From Bermanella sp049115935 (GTDB lineage: Bacteria; Pseudomonadota; Gammaproteobacteria; Pseudomonadales; Oceanobacteraceae): a stretch of 64,000 bases of DNA. The notes below the pieces were generated by a model. It was not told where the DNA came from. It did no database searches and was given only the letters and a program-made list of their open reading frames with translations. Numbering within the stretch: the stretch's first letter is position 1; the number at the start of each line of letters is the position of its first letter. Of this stretch, positions 32,693-41,585 are shown piece by piece. The position numbers were made by a program, and so were the translations under genes. The stretch covers positions 1 through 64,000 of the forward strand of contig JAGDZK010000016.1 in assembly GCA_049115935.1 (NCBI GenBank), in the 5' to 3' direction.

Positions 32693-34117
32693 TTAACCTC
32701 CAGCGGGGCCGATGAAACGGCTTTCTTCCTCAACTACAAAGCCATCATCACGGGTGGCAATAAAGCGGATGTCAGTACGTGACTGCTTCAGCTCCCAAGG
32801 AACCGCTTTTAAGTTAAGGGGCATGGTACCCACATCACCAGGCATTAAATGAATCTCGGTTTTACCGCTTAATTCAGCCCCAGGTAAACCTTGAACCTCA
32901 ATGGTGAACACGTGCTCTTGTGACGACATATTCATTATCTTTGCAAAATAGCTATTTTGTAGGCGACCGTCACTGCTATTGGTGTAAAGAGCACCGCGGT
33001 CACGACTGACGTCAAGCTCAACAGGGGAACGGTCAAACACGGAATAAATGAATATGCCAATCATCACAATCAGTGCCGTAGCATAACCAACCAATTTTGG
33101 ACGAATGATGTGAACTTCGTTGCCTTTAAGCGCATGCTCGTTGGTATAGCGAATAAGCCCCCTAGGGTATTCCATTTTATCCATGATCTCATCACAGGCA
33201 TCAATACAAAGCGCACAACTGATGCATTGATATTGCAGGCCATCACGTATATCAATACCCACAGGGCAAACCTGCACGCACATACTGCAATCTACGCAGT
33301 CACCTATGTCCTGCTCTACTGGATCAACGCCTTTTTTACGGGCGCCACGACCAGTGCCCCGTTCACCGCGTCTTTCATCGTAAGACACGATTAAGGTGTC
33401 TTGATCAAACATAACCGCTTGGAATCGAGCATAAGGGCACATGTGCGTGCACACTTGTTCACGCAGCCAGCCGGCATTGCCGTATGTGGCTAAAGTGAAA
33501 AACAGCAGCCAGAAAGTGGCCCAATGATCGGCAATAGTGAACGTAACCAAGTCAGGCACTAGCTCTCTGATAGGGTAGAAATAGCCGATAAAGGCAATGC
33601 CTGTTGCCACAGATATTACTAACCAAATGCTGTGTTTAGCTGCCTTTTTAAAGAATTTTGACTTGGTAAGTGGCGCTTTATCAAGCTTCATGCGCTGATT
33701 ACGATTGCCTTCTATTTTTTCTTCTATCCACATGAATATAAACGTCCACACAGTCTGAGGGCAGGTATAACCACACCAAATGCGCCCAGCAAGGGTGGTG
33801 ATGGTAAATAGACCAAAGGCACAAATGATTAATAGCCAAGATAATAGAATAAAATCTTGAGGCCAAAATGTTAGCCCCCAAATGTGGAACTGCCGGCTGG
33901 GTAAATCAAACCAAACGGCCTGTGCGCCATTGATGTTGATCCAAGGGGTGATGAAGTAAGCGAGCATTAATCCCCATAAAGAAAAGGTTCTTAATTTATT
34001 AAAAAAGCCGTTTATGGCTCGCACATATAATTTGCCATTTACTTTAGCGGCAACACCTTCGTATTTTTCGCTTGCGTTAAAAGGAGTGACATCTTTGACA
34101 GGTATTTTTTCACTCAT
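32693..34117 (-). CDS. ccoG: Cbb3 oxidase accessory ferredoxin-like protein CcoG
   Basis: About 474 residues, a membrane polyferredoxin needed for copper handling during cbb3 biogenesis. Membrane helices near the N terminus flank GRIWCGYTCPQTVW (the NapH/CcoG motif). The twin [4Fe-4S] Cys pattern is DCVDCSMCVQVCPVGIDIRD and YQCISCALCIDACDEIM. A periplasmic C-terminal domain follows. I place the start at the ATG at 34117, with AAGGTGG five bases upstream; a longer frame to 34156 has no site. The region upstream holds the ccoP terminator. Confidence 0.94.
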   Translation of the reverse strand: MSEKIPVKDVTPFNASEKYEGVAAKVNGKLYVRAINGFFNKLRTFSLWGLMLAYFITPWININGAQAVWFDLPSRQFHIWGLTFWPQDFILLSWLLIICAFGLFTITTLAGRIWCGYTCPQTVWTFIFMWIEEKIEGNRNQRMKLDKAPLTKSKFFKKAAKHSIWLVISVATGIAFIGYFYPIRELVPDLVTFTIADHWATFWLLFFTLATYGNAGWLREQVCTHMCPYARFQAVMFDQDTLIVSYDERRGERGTGRGARKKGVDPVEQDIGDCVDCSMCVQVCPVGIDIRDGLQYQCISCALCIDACDEIMDKMEYPRGLIRYTNEHALKGNEVHIIRPKLVGYATALIVMIGIFIYSVFDRSPVELDVSRDRGALYTNSSDGRLQNSYFAKIMNMSSQEHVFTIEVQGLPGAELSGKTEIHLMPGDVGTMPLNLKAVPWELKQSRTDIRFIATRDDGFVVEEESRFIGPAGG

Positions 34118-34297
34118 ACTGACCACCTTGATAGCAAGAAGTGTCATGCCAAACATTATTGTATTTTTTATAGTTTAGAGGCTGTTATGGAATGGCGAAA
34201 ACTTATGGGGCCATTTCTTTGTTATTGCCTAAGACAATCTTCTAGAGATTTAATTTGTAATGAGTTTAAAACATTAGCGTCAGCTAATGAACATAAA

Positions 34298-34322
34298 AAA
34301 AGCGGCATATAGCCGCTTTTTA
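34298..34322 (-). terminator. Intrinsic terminator after ccoNOQP
   Basis: A perfect 10-bp stem (34298-34307 with 34313-34322, core AGCGGC/GCCGCT) around ATATA, with A/T tracts at both outer edges. It begins 22 bases past the ccoP stop and separates the oxidase structural genes from ccoG. The remaining roughly 180 bases to the ccoG start contain no clear feature. Confidence 0.85.
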
Positions 34323-34344
34323 GTCGTTTATTGAGCTAGCTCAA

Positions 34345-35247
34345 TTACTCTTGCTTTTGAGACAAAGAATAAACGTATGCTGAAACAACGTGCACCTTAT
34401 CTTCACCTAAGATTTCTTTCCAAGCAGGCATTACACCAGCACGGCCATGACGAATGGTGAAATCAATCTTAGCTTCGCTGCCGCCGTATAACCAAATGTT
34501 ATCGGTTAAGTTAGGCGCGCCAACAGCCTGCATGCCTTTGCCGTCACCACCGTGACAAGCCGCACATGCTTGAGCGTACAGAGCTTTACCTTTGCTAGCA
34601 TCGCCTGCACCTTCACGGCCAGATAAAGACAATACGTGAGCCACGATGTCTGTGCGCTGGGCGTCGGTCATATCAGGCTTTAAGCCGTTTGCTGGCATGG
34701 CACCGTTGCGACCGGCAAGAATAGTTTGCTTGATCGCAGCAGGGCTGCCGCCGTATAGCCAATCATTATCGGTCAGGTTAGGAAAACCTTCTGAGCCTGA
34801 AGCAGTCGGACCGTGACAGATAGAACAGTTAGAAGCGTAGATGCGCTGACCAGTAGCCAGTGCTTCTTCATTAGTAGCTAGTTCTTCAATGCTCATGGCG
34901 GTTAACTTGTCGTAGTAAGGCTGATATTTTTCTTCAGCTTTTGCCACTTCGTTTTCCCACTGGCCAATCGAGCTCCACTTAGAGAAGCCCGTCCAGTCGC
35001 CAACACCGTAAATAAGAATGTAAGCAAAGCCAAATACGATGGTGGACCAGAAGAAGTACATCCACCACTTAGGTAGTGGGTTATCTAATTCGTCGATACC
35101 ATCAAAAGAGTGACCCGTAGTTTGGTCGGTCTCTTCATCAAATTTTTGACCACGCTTGGTGATAATAATCAGGGCACCAGAAGCGATCATGGAGCCTATT
35201 ACAATGACACTTACCCATATGTGCCAAAAGGTTGTTAGTTCAGTCAT
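34345..35247 (-). CDS. ccoP: Cytochrome cbb3 oxidase diheme subunit CcoP
   Basis: A 300-residue membrane-anchored dihaem cytochrome c. Two N-terminal membrane segments (about 8-30 and 62-82) are separated by the conserved FDGIDELDNPLPKWW. Haem motifs are C141-SI-CH (CSICHGP) and C228-AA-CH (CAACHGG), with axial Met candidates in GAMPANG and GVMPAWK. It passes electrons to CcoN. It overlaps ccoQ by eight bases and is the last structural gene before the terminator. Confidence 0.96.
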   Translation of the reverse strand: MTELTTFWHIWVSVIVIGSMIASGALIIITKRGQKFDEETDQTTGHSFDGIDELDNPLPKWWMYFFWSTIVFGFAYILIYGVGDWTGFSKWSSIGQWENEVAKAEEKYQPYYDKLTAMSIEELATNEEALATGQRIYASNCSICHGPTASGSEGFPNLTDNDWLYGGSPAAIKQTILAGRNGAMPANGLKPDMTDAQRTDIVAHVLSLSGREGAGDASKGKALYAQACAACHGGDGKGMQAVGAPNLTDNIWLYGGSEAKIDFTIRHGRAGVMPAWKEILGEDKVHVVSAYVYSLSQKQE

Positions 35248-35422
35248 CTTTCTCTCTCTCTGCGTCAGCTGTACGTTGCGCGATTTTTTCGTCTTTAAAT
35301 ATCATATCGGCATCATCGTCAAAGCGATTTTTGCGAGATGAGCTATACGCCCAAGCAATGATGCCTAGAAAAGCGATTAAAGCGAATACAGTACCTAAAC
35401 CGCGTACGTCGTTAATATCCAT
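35240..35422 (-). CDS. ccoQ: Cytochrome cbb3 oxidase small subunit CcoQ
   Basis: A 60-residue protein with one membrane helix (TVFALIAFLGIIAWAYS) followed by the family-typical SRKNRFDDDADMIF motif. CcoQ stabilises the oxidase complex. It begins four bases after ccoO and overlaps the start of ccoP by eight bases. Confidence 0.93.
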   Translation of the reverse strand: MDINDVRGLGTVFALIAFLGIIAWAYSSSRKNRFDDDADMIFKDEKIAQRTADAEREKDD

Positions 35423-35426
35423 AACT

Positions 35427-36035
35427 CTACCGTTTCTGGGTTAGAACTGTGCCAAGCTGCTGTAGATACACAACAAGCGCGTCGATTTCACGAACGCCGT
35501 CAGCTGCATCTTTAGCACCAGCAATTTGTTCGTCAGTGTAAGGCACACCAACGAAGCGCAGAGCTTCCATTTTCTTAGGAGTATCTCGGCCATCAACTTT
35601 ATTTTCAAACAACCATGGGAAAGCAGGCATGTTTGAAGAAGGCACTACGTCACGAGGGTTATACAAGTGAGCGCGGTGCCAATCGTCAGAGTAACGCTGA
35701 CCAACACGAGCTAAGTCAGGACCAGTACGTTTAGAACCCCATAGGAATGGGTGCTCGTATACGTGCTCGCCTGCAAGAGAGTAGTGACCATAACGTTCTG
35801 TCTCAGCACGGAATGGACGAATCATTTGGGTGTGACATACGTGGCAACCTTCACGGATGTAGATGTCACGGCCTTCAAGTTCAACGGCTGTTAAAGGCTC
35901 AAGACCTTCAACTGGCTCAGTGGTTTCTTTCAAGAAGAATAAAGGAACAATTTCAGCTAATGCACCCCAGCTGATTGCAATGACAATCAGCACAATCATT
36001 AGCGGTAGGTTCTTTTCGACGATATCGTGTTTCAT
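35427..36035 (-). CDS. ccoO: Cytochrome cbb3 oxidase monoheme subunit CcoO
   Basis: A 202-residue monohaem cytochrome c with one N-terminal membrane anchor (LPLMIVLIVIAISWGALAEIVPLFF). The haem motif is C64-HV-CH in REGCHVCHTQMIRPFRAETERYG, and an axial Met candidate is in SSNMPAFPWL. The sequence matches the FixO family at normal length. It follows ccoN by 15 bases. Confidence 0.97.
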   Translation of the reverse strand: MKHDIVEKNLPLMIVLIVIAISWGALAEIVPLFFLKETTEPVEGLEPLTAVELEGRDIYIREGCHVCHTQMIRPFRAETERYGHYSLAGEHVYEHPFLWGSKRTGPDLARVGQRYSDDWHRAHLYNPRDVVPSSNMPAFPWLFENKVDGRDTPKKMEALRFVGVPYTDEQIAGAKDAADGVREIDALVVYLQQLGTVLTQKR

Positions 36036-36050
36036 ACTTATCTCTCGTCC

Positions 36051-37485
36051 TTATGCTTGCGCTAACTTAGCTTGTTGTTCGGCGTTGGCACCGCGTACCG
36101 TTTTATAGGTGTTGTAAGCCATAATAAGCATACCGCTTAAGAAGATGGCGCCACCTAAGGCACGAACAAAGTAACCTGGGTAAGAAGCTTCAAGAGATTC
36201 AACGAAGCTATAAGTTAATGTGCCATCAGCGTTTACTGCGCGCCACATTAGACCCTGCATAATACCGTTAACCCACATAGCAACAATGTAAAGTACAGTA
36301 CCGATAGTGGCTAACCAGAAGTGAATGTTGATCAACTTAGTTGAGTACATTTCACCTTGTTTCTTACCTAGAACAACTGGTAGAAGGTTATAAATAGCAC
36401 CAATAGACACCATCGCCACCCAACCTAGGGCACCAGAGTGCACGTGACCTACGGTCCAGTCAGTGTTGTGGGATAAAGCGTTTACCGTTTTGATTGCCAT
36501 CATTGGGCCTTCGAAGGTAGACATACCGTAGAAAGACAAAGAAACAACCAAGAAACGTAAGATAGGGTCAGTACGAAGCTTATGCCAAGCACCTGAAAGG
36601 GTCATCATACCGTTGATCATGCCACCCCAAGAAGGTGCAAGAAGGATCAAAGACATGATCATACCAGCCGATTGAGCCCAGTCTGGAAGAGCAGAGTAGT
36701 GCAAGTGGTGAGCACCAGCCCAAACGTAGATAGAGATCAATGCCCAGAAGTGAACAATCGATAAACGATAAGAGTAAACTGGACGCTCAGCTTGCTTAGG
36801 TACGAAGTAATACATAATCCCTAGGAAGCCAGCCGTTAAGAAGAAACCTACTGCGTTATGGCCNNCCGTACCACCACTGAACCATGGCATCAATGGCGCC
36901 GGCATAAATCGAATAGGATTTAAACGCGCTTACTGGTACAGCAAGGCTATTGAAAATGTGTAATACGGCGATGGTGATGATAAACGCACCAAAGAACCAG
37001 TTAGCCACATAAATATGCGGCTGAGAGCGCTTGGCAATTGTGCCAAAGAACACAATGGCGTAACACACCCAAACAATGGTAATCAAAATATCGATTGGCC
37101 ATTCTAGTTCTGCGTATTCTTTAGTAGATGTTAAACCTAAAGGAAGCGTGATTGCCGCAGCAACGATTACAGCTTGCCAACCCCAGAAGGTAAACATAGC
37201 AAGAGAATCAGAAAAGATACGAGCTTGACAGGTACGCTGAACTACATAGTAAGAAGTAGCAAAAAGGGCGCAGCCGCCGAATGCGAAGATAACCGCATTG
37301 GTATGTAACGGACGTAAACGAGAGAACGTCAGGTACGGAATCTCAAAGTTCAGCTCAGGCCAAACAAGTTGAGAGGCAATCAGGACACCTAGGGACATGC
37401 CCACGATACCCCAGACCACAGTCATGATGGCAAAATATTTTACCACCTTATAGTTATAGGTTGGATGCTCAATAGCAGTGCTCAT
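36051..37485 (-). CDS. ccoN: Cytochrome cbb3 oxidase catalytic subunit CcoN (frame broken by NN join)
   Basis: Catalytic haem-copper subunit, about 476 residues, reducing oxygen to water with haem b and the b3-CuB centre. Both halves are clean: the N-terminal part runs from MSTAIEHPTYNYKVVKYFA to IDAMVQWWY, the C-terminal part from GHNAVGFFLTAGFLG to the stop. The 1435-base span is one base out of frame, owing to two N at 36864-36865. Removing four bases (GG plus NN on the coding strand) restores the family sequence WWYGHNAVG, so the break is an assembly artefact, not a pseudogene. It leads the ccoNOQP operon. Confidence 0.93.
36864..36865. other. Two undetermined bases (assembly join)
   Basis: NN lies inside ccoN, flanked by CC on both sides of the + strand. 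The surrounding sequence suggests a join of two contigs with a duplicated GG/CC rather than real sequence. Confidence 0.9.
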
Positions 37486-37562
37486 GATTTAGTTCCATTC
37501 GCAGCAAGTTAAAAAATCGGCGCAATTATCAGTAAAGGCGGGTCTAAATGCAATGAAAAGCC

Positions 37563-37576
37563 ATGATGCACGTCAA
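37563..37576 (-). promoter_or_regulatory. Candidate Anr/Fnr box upstream of ccoN
   Basis: On the coding strand of ccoN the site reads TTGAC-GTGC-ATCAT, eight of ten matches to the TTGAT-N4-ATCAA consensus for Fnr/Anr. Its centre is about 84 bases before the ccoN start, a suitable position for an activator. An fnr-type gene lies in the same minus-strand cluster. Binding is inferred. Confidence 0.6.
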
Positions 37577-37703
37577 CCTTTTCTCCAGTGATAACAAATA
37601 GTTAGCTATTTTGTCTAAATATTGCGCAGTAATCGCTTATAGGCCAAGTGTTAATAAGCTTAGCAGTGAAATTGTTCGATGGTTAAAAATACAACACCTG
37701 ACA

Positions 37704-38372
37704 ATGAACGACAGTACTATTACACTAACGCCTTTGTATTTTGGCGTGAATTTTATGTTGATGGTCGATGGTGAACAGCATCCAGTTACTTGCGTGTTTG
37801 CCCATGGCGCGGGTGCACCAATGGACAGTGAGTTCATGCAAATCATTGCCAAGGGATTATCCCAAATGGGTATACGGGTTGTACGTTTTGAATTCCCATA
37901 CATGCAAGAACGCCGCTTAAATGGTAAAAAACGCCCGCCTAATCGTCAGCCCGAATTAATTGAATGTTTTAATCAAGTACTTGAGATCCAAACAGGCCCT
38001 TGTGTGATAATGGGCAAATCAATGGGTGGCAGAATGGCTAGCATATTAGCCAGTGAATCGATTCAAACAGCTAAAGTGCTTGGCGTATTGGCTTTAGGGT
38101 ATCCATTTCATCCGCAAGGAAAGCCTGAAAAGTTACGAATAGATCATTTACCCCAAGTGAATATTCCTATGGCAATCGTACAAGGTACCCGCGATAAGCT
38201 GGGTAGCCTTGATGAGGTAAAACAATTGCCAATACCCAAAGATATAGAATTTTTATGGCTTGAAGACGGCGACCATGATCTTAAGCCAAGAGTGAAAAGT
38301 GGTTTTACTCACAAACAACACTTAGATCAGACAATTCAGTTTTGCGCTGACTTTATTAAGCGCTGCTATTAA
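37704..38372 (+). CDS. Alpha/beta hydrolase, KANL3/Tex30-like
   Basis: About 222 residues of an alpha/beta-hydrolase family sometimes called KANL3/Tex30-like. Motifs are CVFAHGAGAPMDSEFM (oxyanion region), the nucleophile elbow MGKSMGGRMAS, and the late His in EDGDHDLKPR. I place the start at the ATG at 37704; the open frame extends to a TTG at 37611 with no better ribosome site, so the N terminus is uncertain. The substrate is unknown. It is followed 44 bases later by rlmM. Confidence 0.8.
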   Translation: MNDSTITLTPLYFGVNFMLMVDGEQHPVTCVFAHGAGAPMDSEFMQIIAKGLSQMGIRVVRFEFPYMQERRLNGKKRPPNRQPELIECFNQVLEIQTGPCVIMGKSMGGRMASILASESIQTAKVLGVLALGYPFHPQGKPEKLRIDHLPQVNIPMAIVQGTRDKLGSLDEVKQLPIPKDIEFLWLEDGDHDLKPRVKSGFTHKQHLDQTIQFCADFIKRCY

Positions 38373-38416
38373 TTTAATACTTAGGCTAAGCCTAATGACA
38401 AAGAGAGCCCGCTGTA

Positions 38417-39481
38417 ATGGCTATGACACAATTAATCCTGTTATGTAGACAGGGCTTTGAAGCTGAAACCGCAGCTGAAATACAAGATATCGCTTCACAA
38501 GCAGGTTGCTTTGGTTACTGTAAAACCCAAAGTGATCAAGGTTATGTGAGCTTTATTGCAGAAGATCATCAGCTAAAACAACTTATTGAGCATGTGAACT
38601 TTCGCCAACTTATTTTTGTACGCCAGTGGTTTATTTGTGGTGATGCGATTGAGCTTGAAAGCACAGACCGTGTATCGTCTATTTTGCATAGCCTAGATGG
38701 CACACCTCATTGCGGTGAAGTGGAATTAATCCACGCCGACACCAACGAGGCAAAAGAACTCAGCCGATTATGCAAAAGCTTAACAGGCCCGTTAGCCGCG
38801 ACGCTGCGTAAAAAGAATAAACTCAGTGCTAAGCGTAATCATAAAATCCCGCGTTTAATGATTTTCTTTATTGATGGTCAACATGCCCATGTGGGGTATC
38901 ACTTTACTAATAACGCATGTAAATGGCCCGATGGCATTTTGCATTTAAAATTTCCAAAAGATGCTCCCAGCCGTTCTACTTTAAAGCTAGAAGAAGCTTG
39001 GCACTGGTTTATACCAAAGCGCCAGTGGGGAGAGCGTTTAAGTGCAGGTATGCGCGCCGTAGACTTGGGCGCGGCACCAGGTGGTTGGACATGGCAATTA
39101 GTTAAACGCAGCATGATGGTGGATGCGGTTGATAATGGCCCAATGAAAGGGGACCTAATGGAAACCGGCCAAGTGACTCACCATGAAGAAGATGGTTTTA
39201 AATTTAGCCCAAGTAAAAAAGTACATTGGATGGTATGCGATATGGCCGAAAGCCCTATCAAAGTGGCCGAACGCATGGCGCACTGGGTGGTGAATGAATG
39301 GTGTCGTGAAACCGTATTCAACTTGAAGCTGCCTATGAAAAAACGCTATCAAGAAGTGCGTCAATGCTTAGATTTAATTGAGCAAAAATGCCAAGAGGCA
39401 GACATTAATGTCGAGATTTCAGCTAAGCATTTGTATCACGACCGCGAAGAAATTACCTGTCATGTGCGCAGACTTTACTAA
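38417..39481 (+). CDS. rlmM: 23S rRNA 2'-O-methyltransferase RlmM
   Basis: A 354-residue enzyme that methylates the 2'-OH of C2498 in 23S rRNA. An N-terminal THUMP-like domain (about 1-150) precedes a Rossmann methyltransferase domain with SAM motif VDLGAAPGGWTWQLVK (D216 to about 230). The K-D-K-E tetrad is represented by WHWF-IPKRQW, VCDMAE, FNLKLPMKKRY and the C-terminal glutamate. Length and ending HVRRLY match the family. An in-frame ATG two codons in is an equally possible start. Confidence 0.95.
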   Translation: MAMTQLILLCRQGFEAETAAEIQDIASQAGCFGYCKTQSDQGYVSFIAEDHQLKQLIEHVNFRQLIFVRQWFICGDAIELESTDRVSSILHSLDGTPHCGEVELIHADTNEAKELSRLCKSLTGPLAATLRKKNKLSAKRNHKIPRLMIFFIDGQHAHVGYHFTNNACKWPDGILHLKFPKDAPSRSTLKLEEAWHWFIPKRQWGERLSAGMRAVDLGAAPGGWTWQLVKRSMMVDAVDNGPMKGDLMETGQVTHHEEDGFKFSPSKKVHWMVCDMAESPIKVAERMAHWVVNEWCRETVFNLKLPMKKRYQEVRQCLDLIEQKCQEADINVEISAKHLYHDREEITCHVRRLY

Positions 39482-39498
39482 GCACACGTTGCCATTTT

Positions 39499-39528
39499 GA
39501 GCGGGTCAATTCTGACCGGCTCAGTTTT
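39499..39528 (+). terminator. Intrinsic terminator after rlmM
   Basis: A 10-bp stem with one mismatch (39499-39508 with 39513-39522) around ATTC, followed by a TTTTT tract at 39525-39529. It begins 17 bases past the rlmM stop. Confidence 0.85.
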
Positions 39529-39550
39529 TATTTCCATGCTTTGCCAAACG

Positions 39551-39576
39551 ATGAGAACGCATACGGGTTCTCATTT
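39551..39576. terminator. Second hairpin before the fatty-acid cassette
   Basis: Stem ATGAGAAC (39551-39558) with GTTCTCAT (39567-39574), followed by TTTT on the + strand. It may be a backup terminator. The rest of the 323-base interval 39482-39804 holds no convincing gene; presumably the promoter of the cassette lies in its last 200 bases, but I cannot place it. Confidence 0.6.
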
Positions 39577-39804
39577 TCTATGGTTGTTTGTCACGTTCAA
39601 TCAATCTGCTGATACCTAGAGTCAAGTTTCCCCTAGCTAACCCTCCTATATTAGCCACCACTGACATGTGGTGCGATTTGTTAGATTCATAAAAATGTAA
39701 ACAAATGCCCTGAAGATGAAAACCGTAAAAGCGCTGTTTGTTTTTATATGGGGCATACATACCAGAGTATCGCCATATGCAGTCAACTTAAATGAGTAAG
39801 TGAT

Positions 39805-40338
39805 ATGTCGGCATTAGCAGAAGTGATTGATCAAGATGTTCAAACCTTAATGGACAGTGTTGGCGGTAATAGTGCCCAGCTTCCCGTTGGTGAATTACGT
39901 TTACTCAATCATGTGCCATTAATGTCAGATAAAGGTGGGCGTTATGGCAAGGGTCAAGTCGTGACCGAAATGGTGATTGACCCTGAGTCTTGGTTTTTTA
40001 AATGTCATTTTCCCGATGATCCAATTATGCCAGGCTGCTTAGGCATTGAAGGCTTATGGCAAAGCCTCGGTTTGTATTTAGCGCTTAAAGGTTTTAAAGG
40101 CAAAGGGCGAGCGTTAGGTGTCAGCAGTTTAAAGTTTTCGGGTGAGGTGCTGCCCACAGCAAAGCGCTTACAGTTTCATTTACATATTCGCAAACTCGTT
40201 GAACGAGACTGGGTCATTGCCTTAGCCGATGGCGAAGTGTTAGTAGATGGCAAACTCATTTATGAAGCAAGAGATTTAAAAGTGGGCATTTTCCCAGAAG
40301 TAAAAAATACAGAGCAAAAAATTGGGGAAGTTAAATGA
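39805..40338 (+). CDS. FabA-like 3-hydroxyacyl-ACP dehydratase
   Basis: A 177-residue hot-dog-fold dehydratase resembling FabA, which dehydrates 3-hydroxydecanoyl-ACP and can isomerise the product. Active-site region: CHFPDDPIMPGCLGIEGLWQ, with catalytic H68. The acidic partner is E82 where E. coli FabA has Asp84, as in FabZ-type enzymes. Later FabA features GRALGVSSLKFSG and YEARDLKVGIF are present. It opens a four-gene cassette and overlaps the next gene by ATGA. Whether it isomerises or only dehydrates cannot be read from sequence. Confidence 0.88.
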   Translation: MSALAEVIDQDVQTLMDSVGGNSAQLPVGELRLLNHVPLMSDKGGRYGKGQVVTEMVIDPESWFFKCHFPDDPIMPGCLGIEGLWQSLGLYLALKGFKGKGRALGVSSLKFSGEVLPTAKRLQFHLHIRKLVERDWVIALADGEVLVDGKLIYEARDLKVGIFPEVKNTEQKIGEVK

Positions 40339-41546
40339 ATCGCGTAGCCATAGTAGGGGTGGGTCTGGTCTCCAGTTTAGGTAATGACTGGCAAAGCGTA
40401 CGTGATAGTTTGTTCTTAAGTAACAGTGGCATTTGTGTGAATGAAAGCTTTATTGAAAAAGGTCTGCGCTCGCATATAAGTGGCTACATAAACTGTCCAG
40501 AAGTAGACAACATTGATCGTAAATTACGTCGCTTCATGGGCACAAACGGTGAATGGTGTCATGTGGCCATGGAAAATGCAGTCAAGCAAGCTGGCATCTC
40601 ACAAGAACAGTTGAGCAGTGATGAAACCACACTGATTGTTGGCGCAGGTGGTGTTGCCAGTGATGATTTAGTTGATGCAATTAATACATTAGAAACCTCA
40701 GGCATAAAGCGTATTGGCCCGTATCGAGTCACGCGAGAAATGGGCAGTGCACCCTCAGCACAACTGGCCACTAATTTTAAAATTAAAGGCCCAAGTTTTT
40801 CCATCTCATCCGCATGTGCCACCAGTGCTCATTGCATTGGCACTTGTTATCAGCAAATTAAAATGGGGCTAATGAAAACCGCCATTGCCGGTGGCGTGGA
40901 TCAAGCCCATTGGTCCCATGCCATGCAGTTTGATGGCATGGGCGCGTTATCAACGCAGTTTAATGATCAGCCTGAAAAAGCATCCAGACCCTACGATAAA
41001 AATCGTGATGGTTTTGTCATAAGTGCAGGGGCAGGCATAGTGATTTTAGAAGAGTGGGAGCACGCCAAACAACGTGGGGCCAATATTCTAGGAGAGATCA
41101 TCGGCTTTGGTGCCAGTAGTGATGGCGACAACATGGTAGCTCCAAGTGGCGAAGGGGCAGAGCGTGCCATTCGCATTGCATTAAAAGATGCTGGGTTGAA
41201 TACCGTTGATTACATCAATACTCATGGCACCAGTACCCCAAGGGGCGACCTGACTGAATTAAGGGCCATTGAAAATGTATTCAAAAACAATGTGCCGTAT
41301 ATCAGTTCAACAAAATCATTATCCGGTCATGGCTTAGGCGCAGCAGGCGTACATGAAACCATTTTTAGTTTAATCATGATGCAAGAAGGGTTTATCAGTG
41401 CATCTGCCAATGCGGATGACATCGAACCGGACATACAGCACCTGCCACTGGTTAGGCAGCGCCTAGAACACAAAATCAAAACCACATTAAGCAACAGTTT
41501 TGGTTTTGGTGGCACAAACGCATGTTTAGTCATTAAGGCTGTTTAG
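40335..41546 (+). CDS. Beta-ketoacyl-ACP synthase, FabB-like
   Basis: A 403-residue condensing enzyme of the FabB/KAS I type. The catalytic triad is C161 (SSACATSAHC), H297 (NTHGTSTPRGD) and H332 (STKSLSGHGLGAAG), with K327 also conserved; the C-terminal FGFGGTNACLVI closes the fold. It overlaps the FabA-like gene by four bases, mirroring the fabA-fabB operon of gammaproteobacteria, but here it is joined to fabV and a dedicated ACP. The chromosome probably has other fab copies, so this may be a specialised paralogue. Confidence 0.92.
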   Translation: MNRVAIVGVGLVSSLGNDWQSVRDSLFLSNSGICVNESFIEKGLRSHISGYINCPEVDNIDRKLRRFMGTNGEWCHVAMENAVKQAGISQEQLSSDETTLIVGAGGVASDDLVDAINTLETSGIKRIGPYRVTREMGSAPSAQLATNFKIKGPSFSISSACATSAHCIGTCYQQIKMGLMKTAIAGGVDQAHWSHAMQFDGMGALSTQFNDQPEKASRPYDKNRDGFVISAGAGIVILEEWEHAKQRGANILGEIIGFGASSDGDNMVAPSGEGAERAIRIALKDAGLNTVDYINTHGTSTPRGDLTELRAIENVFKNNVPYISSTKSLSGHGLGAAGVHETIFSLIMMQEGFISASANADDIEPDIQHLPLVRQRLEHKIKTTLSNSFGFGGTNACLVIKAV

Positions 41547-41585
41547 GTATTTGACCTTTAAAAAATAAAATCGGTAGGAGGGGAT

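Noticed and set aside
36051..37485. ccoN as two separate genes or a pseudogene
   Set aside because: The only break is at NN, and removing four bases at the join restores the conserved sequence across it.
39578..39760. A 60-codon minus-strand frame between rlmM and the fatty-acid cassette
   Set aside because: No ribosome site, no family resemblance, and it begins next to a terminator-like hairpin.
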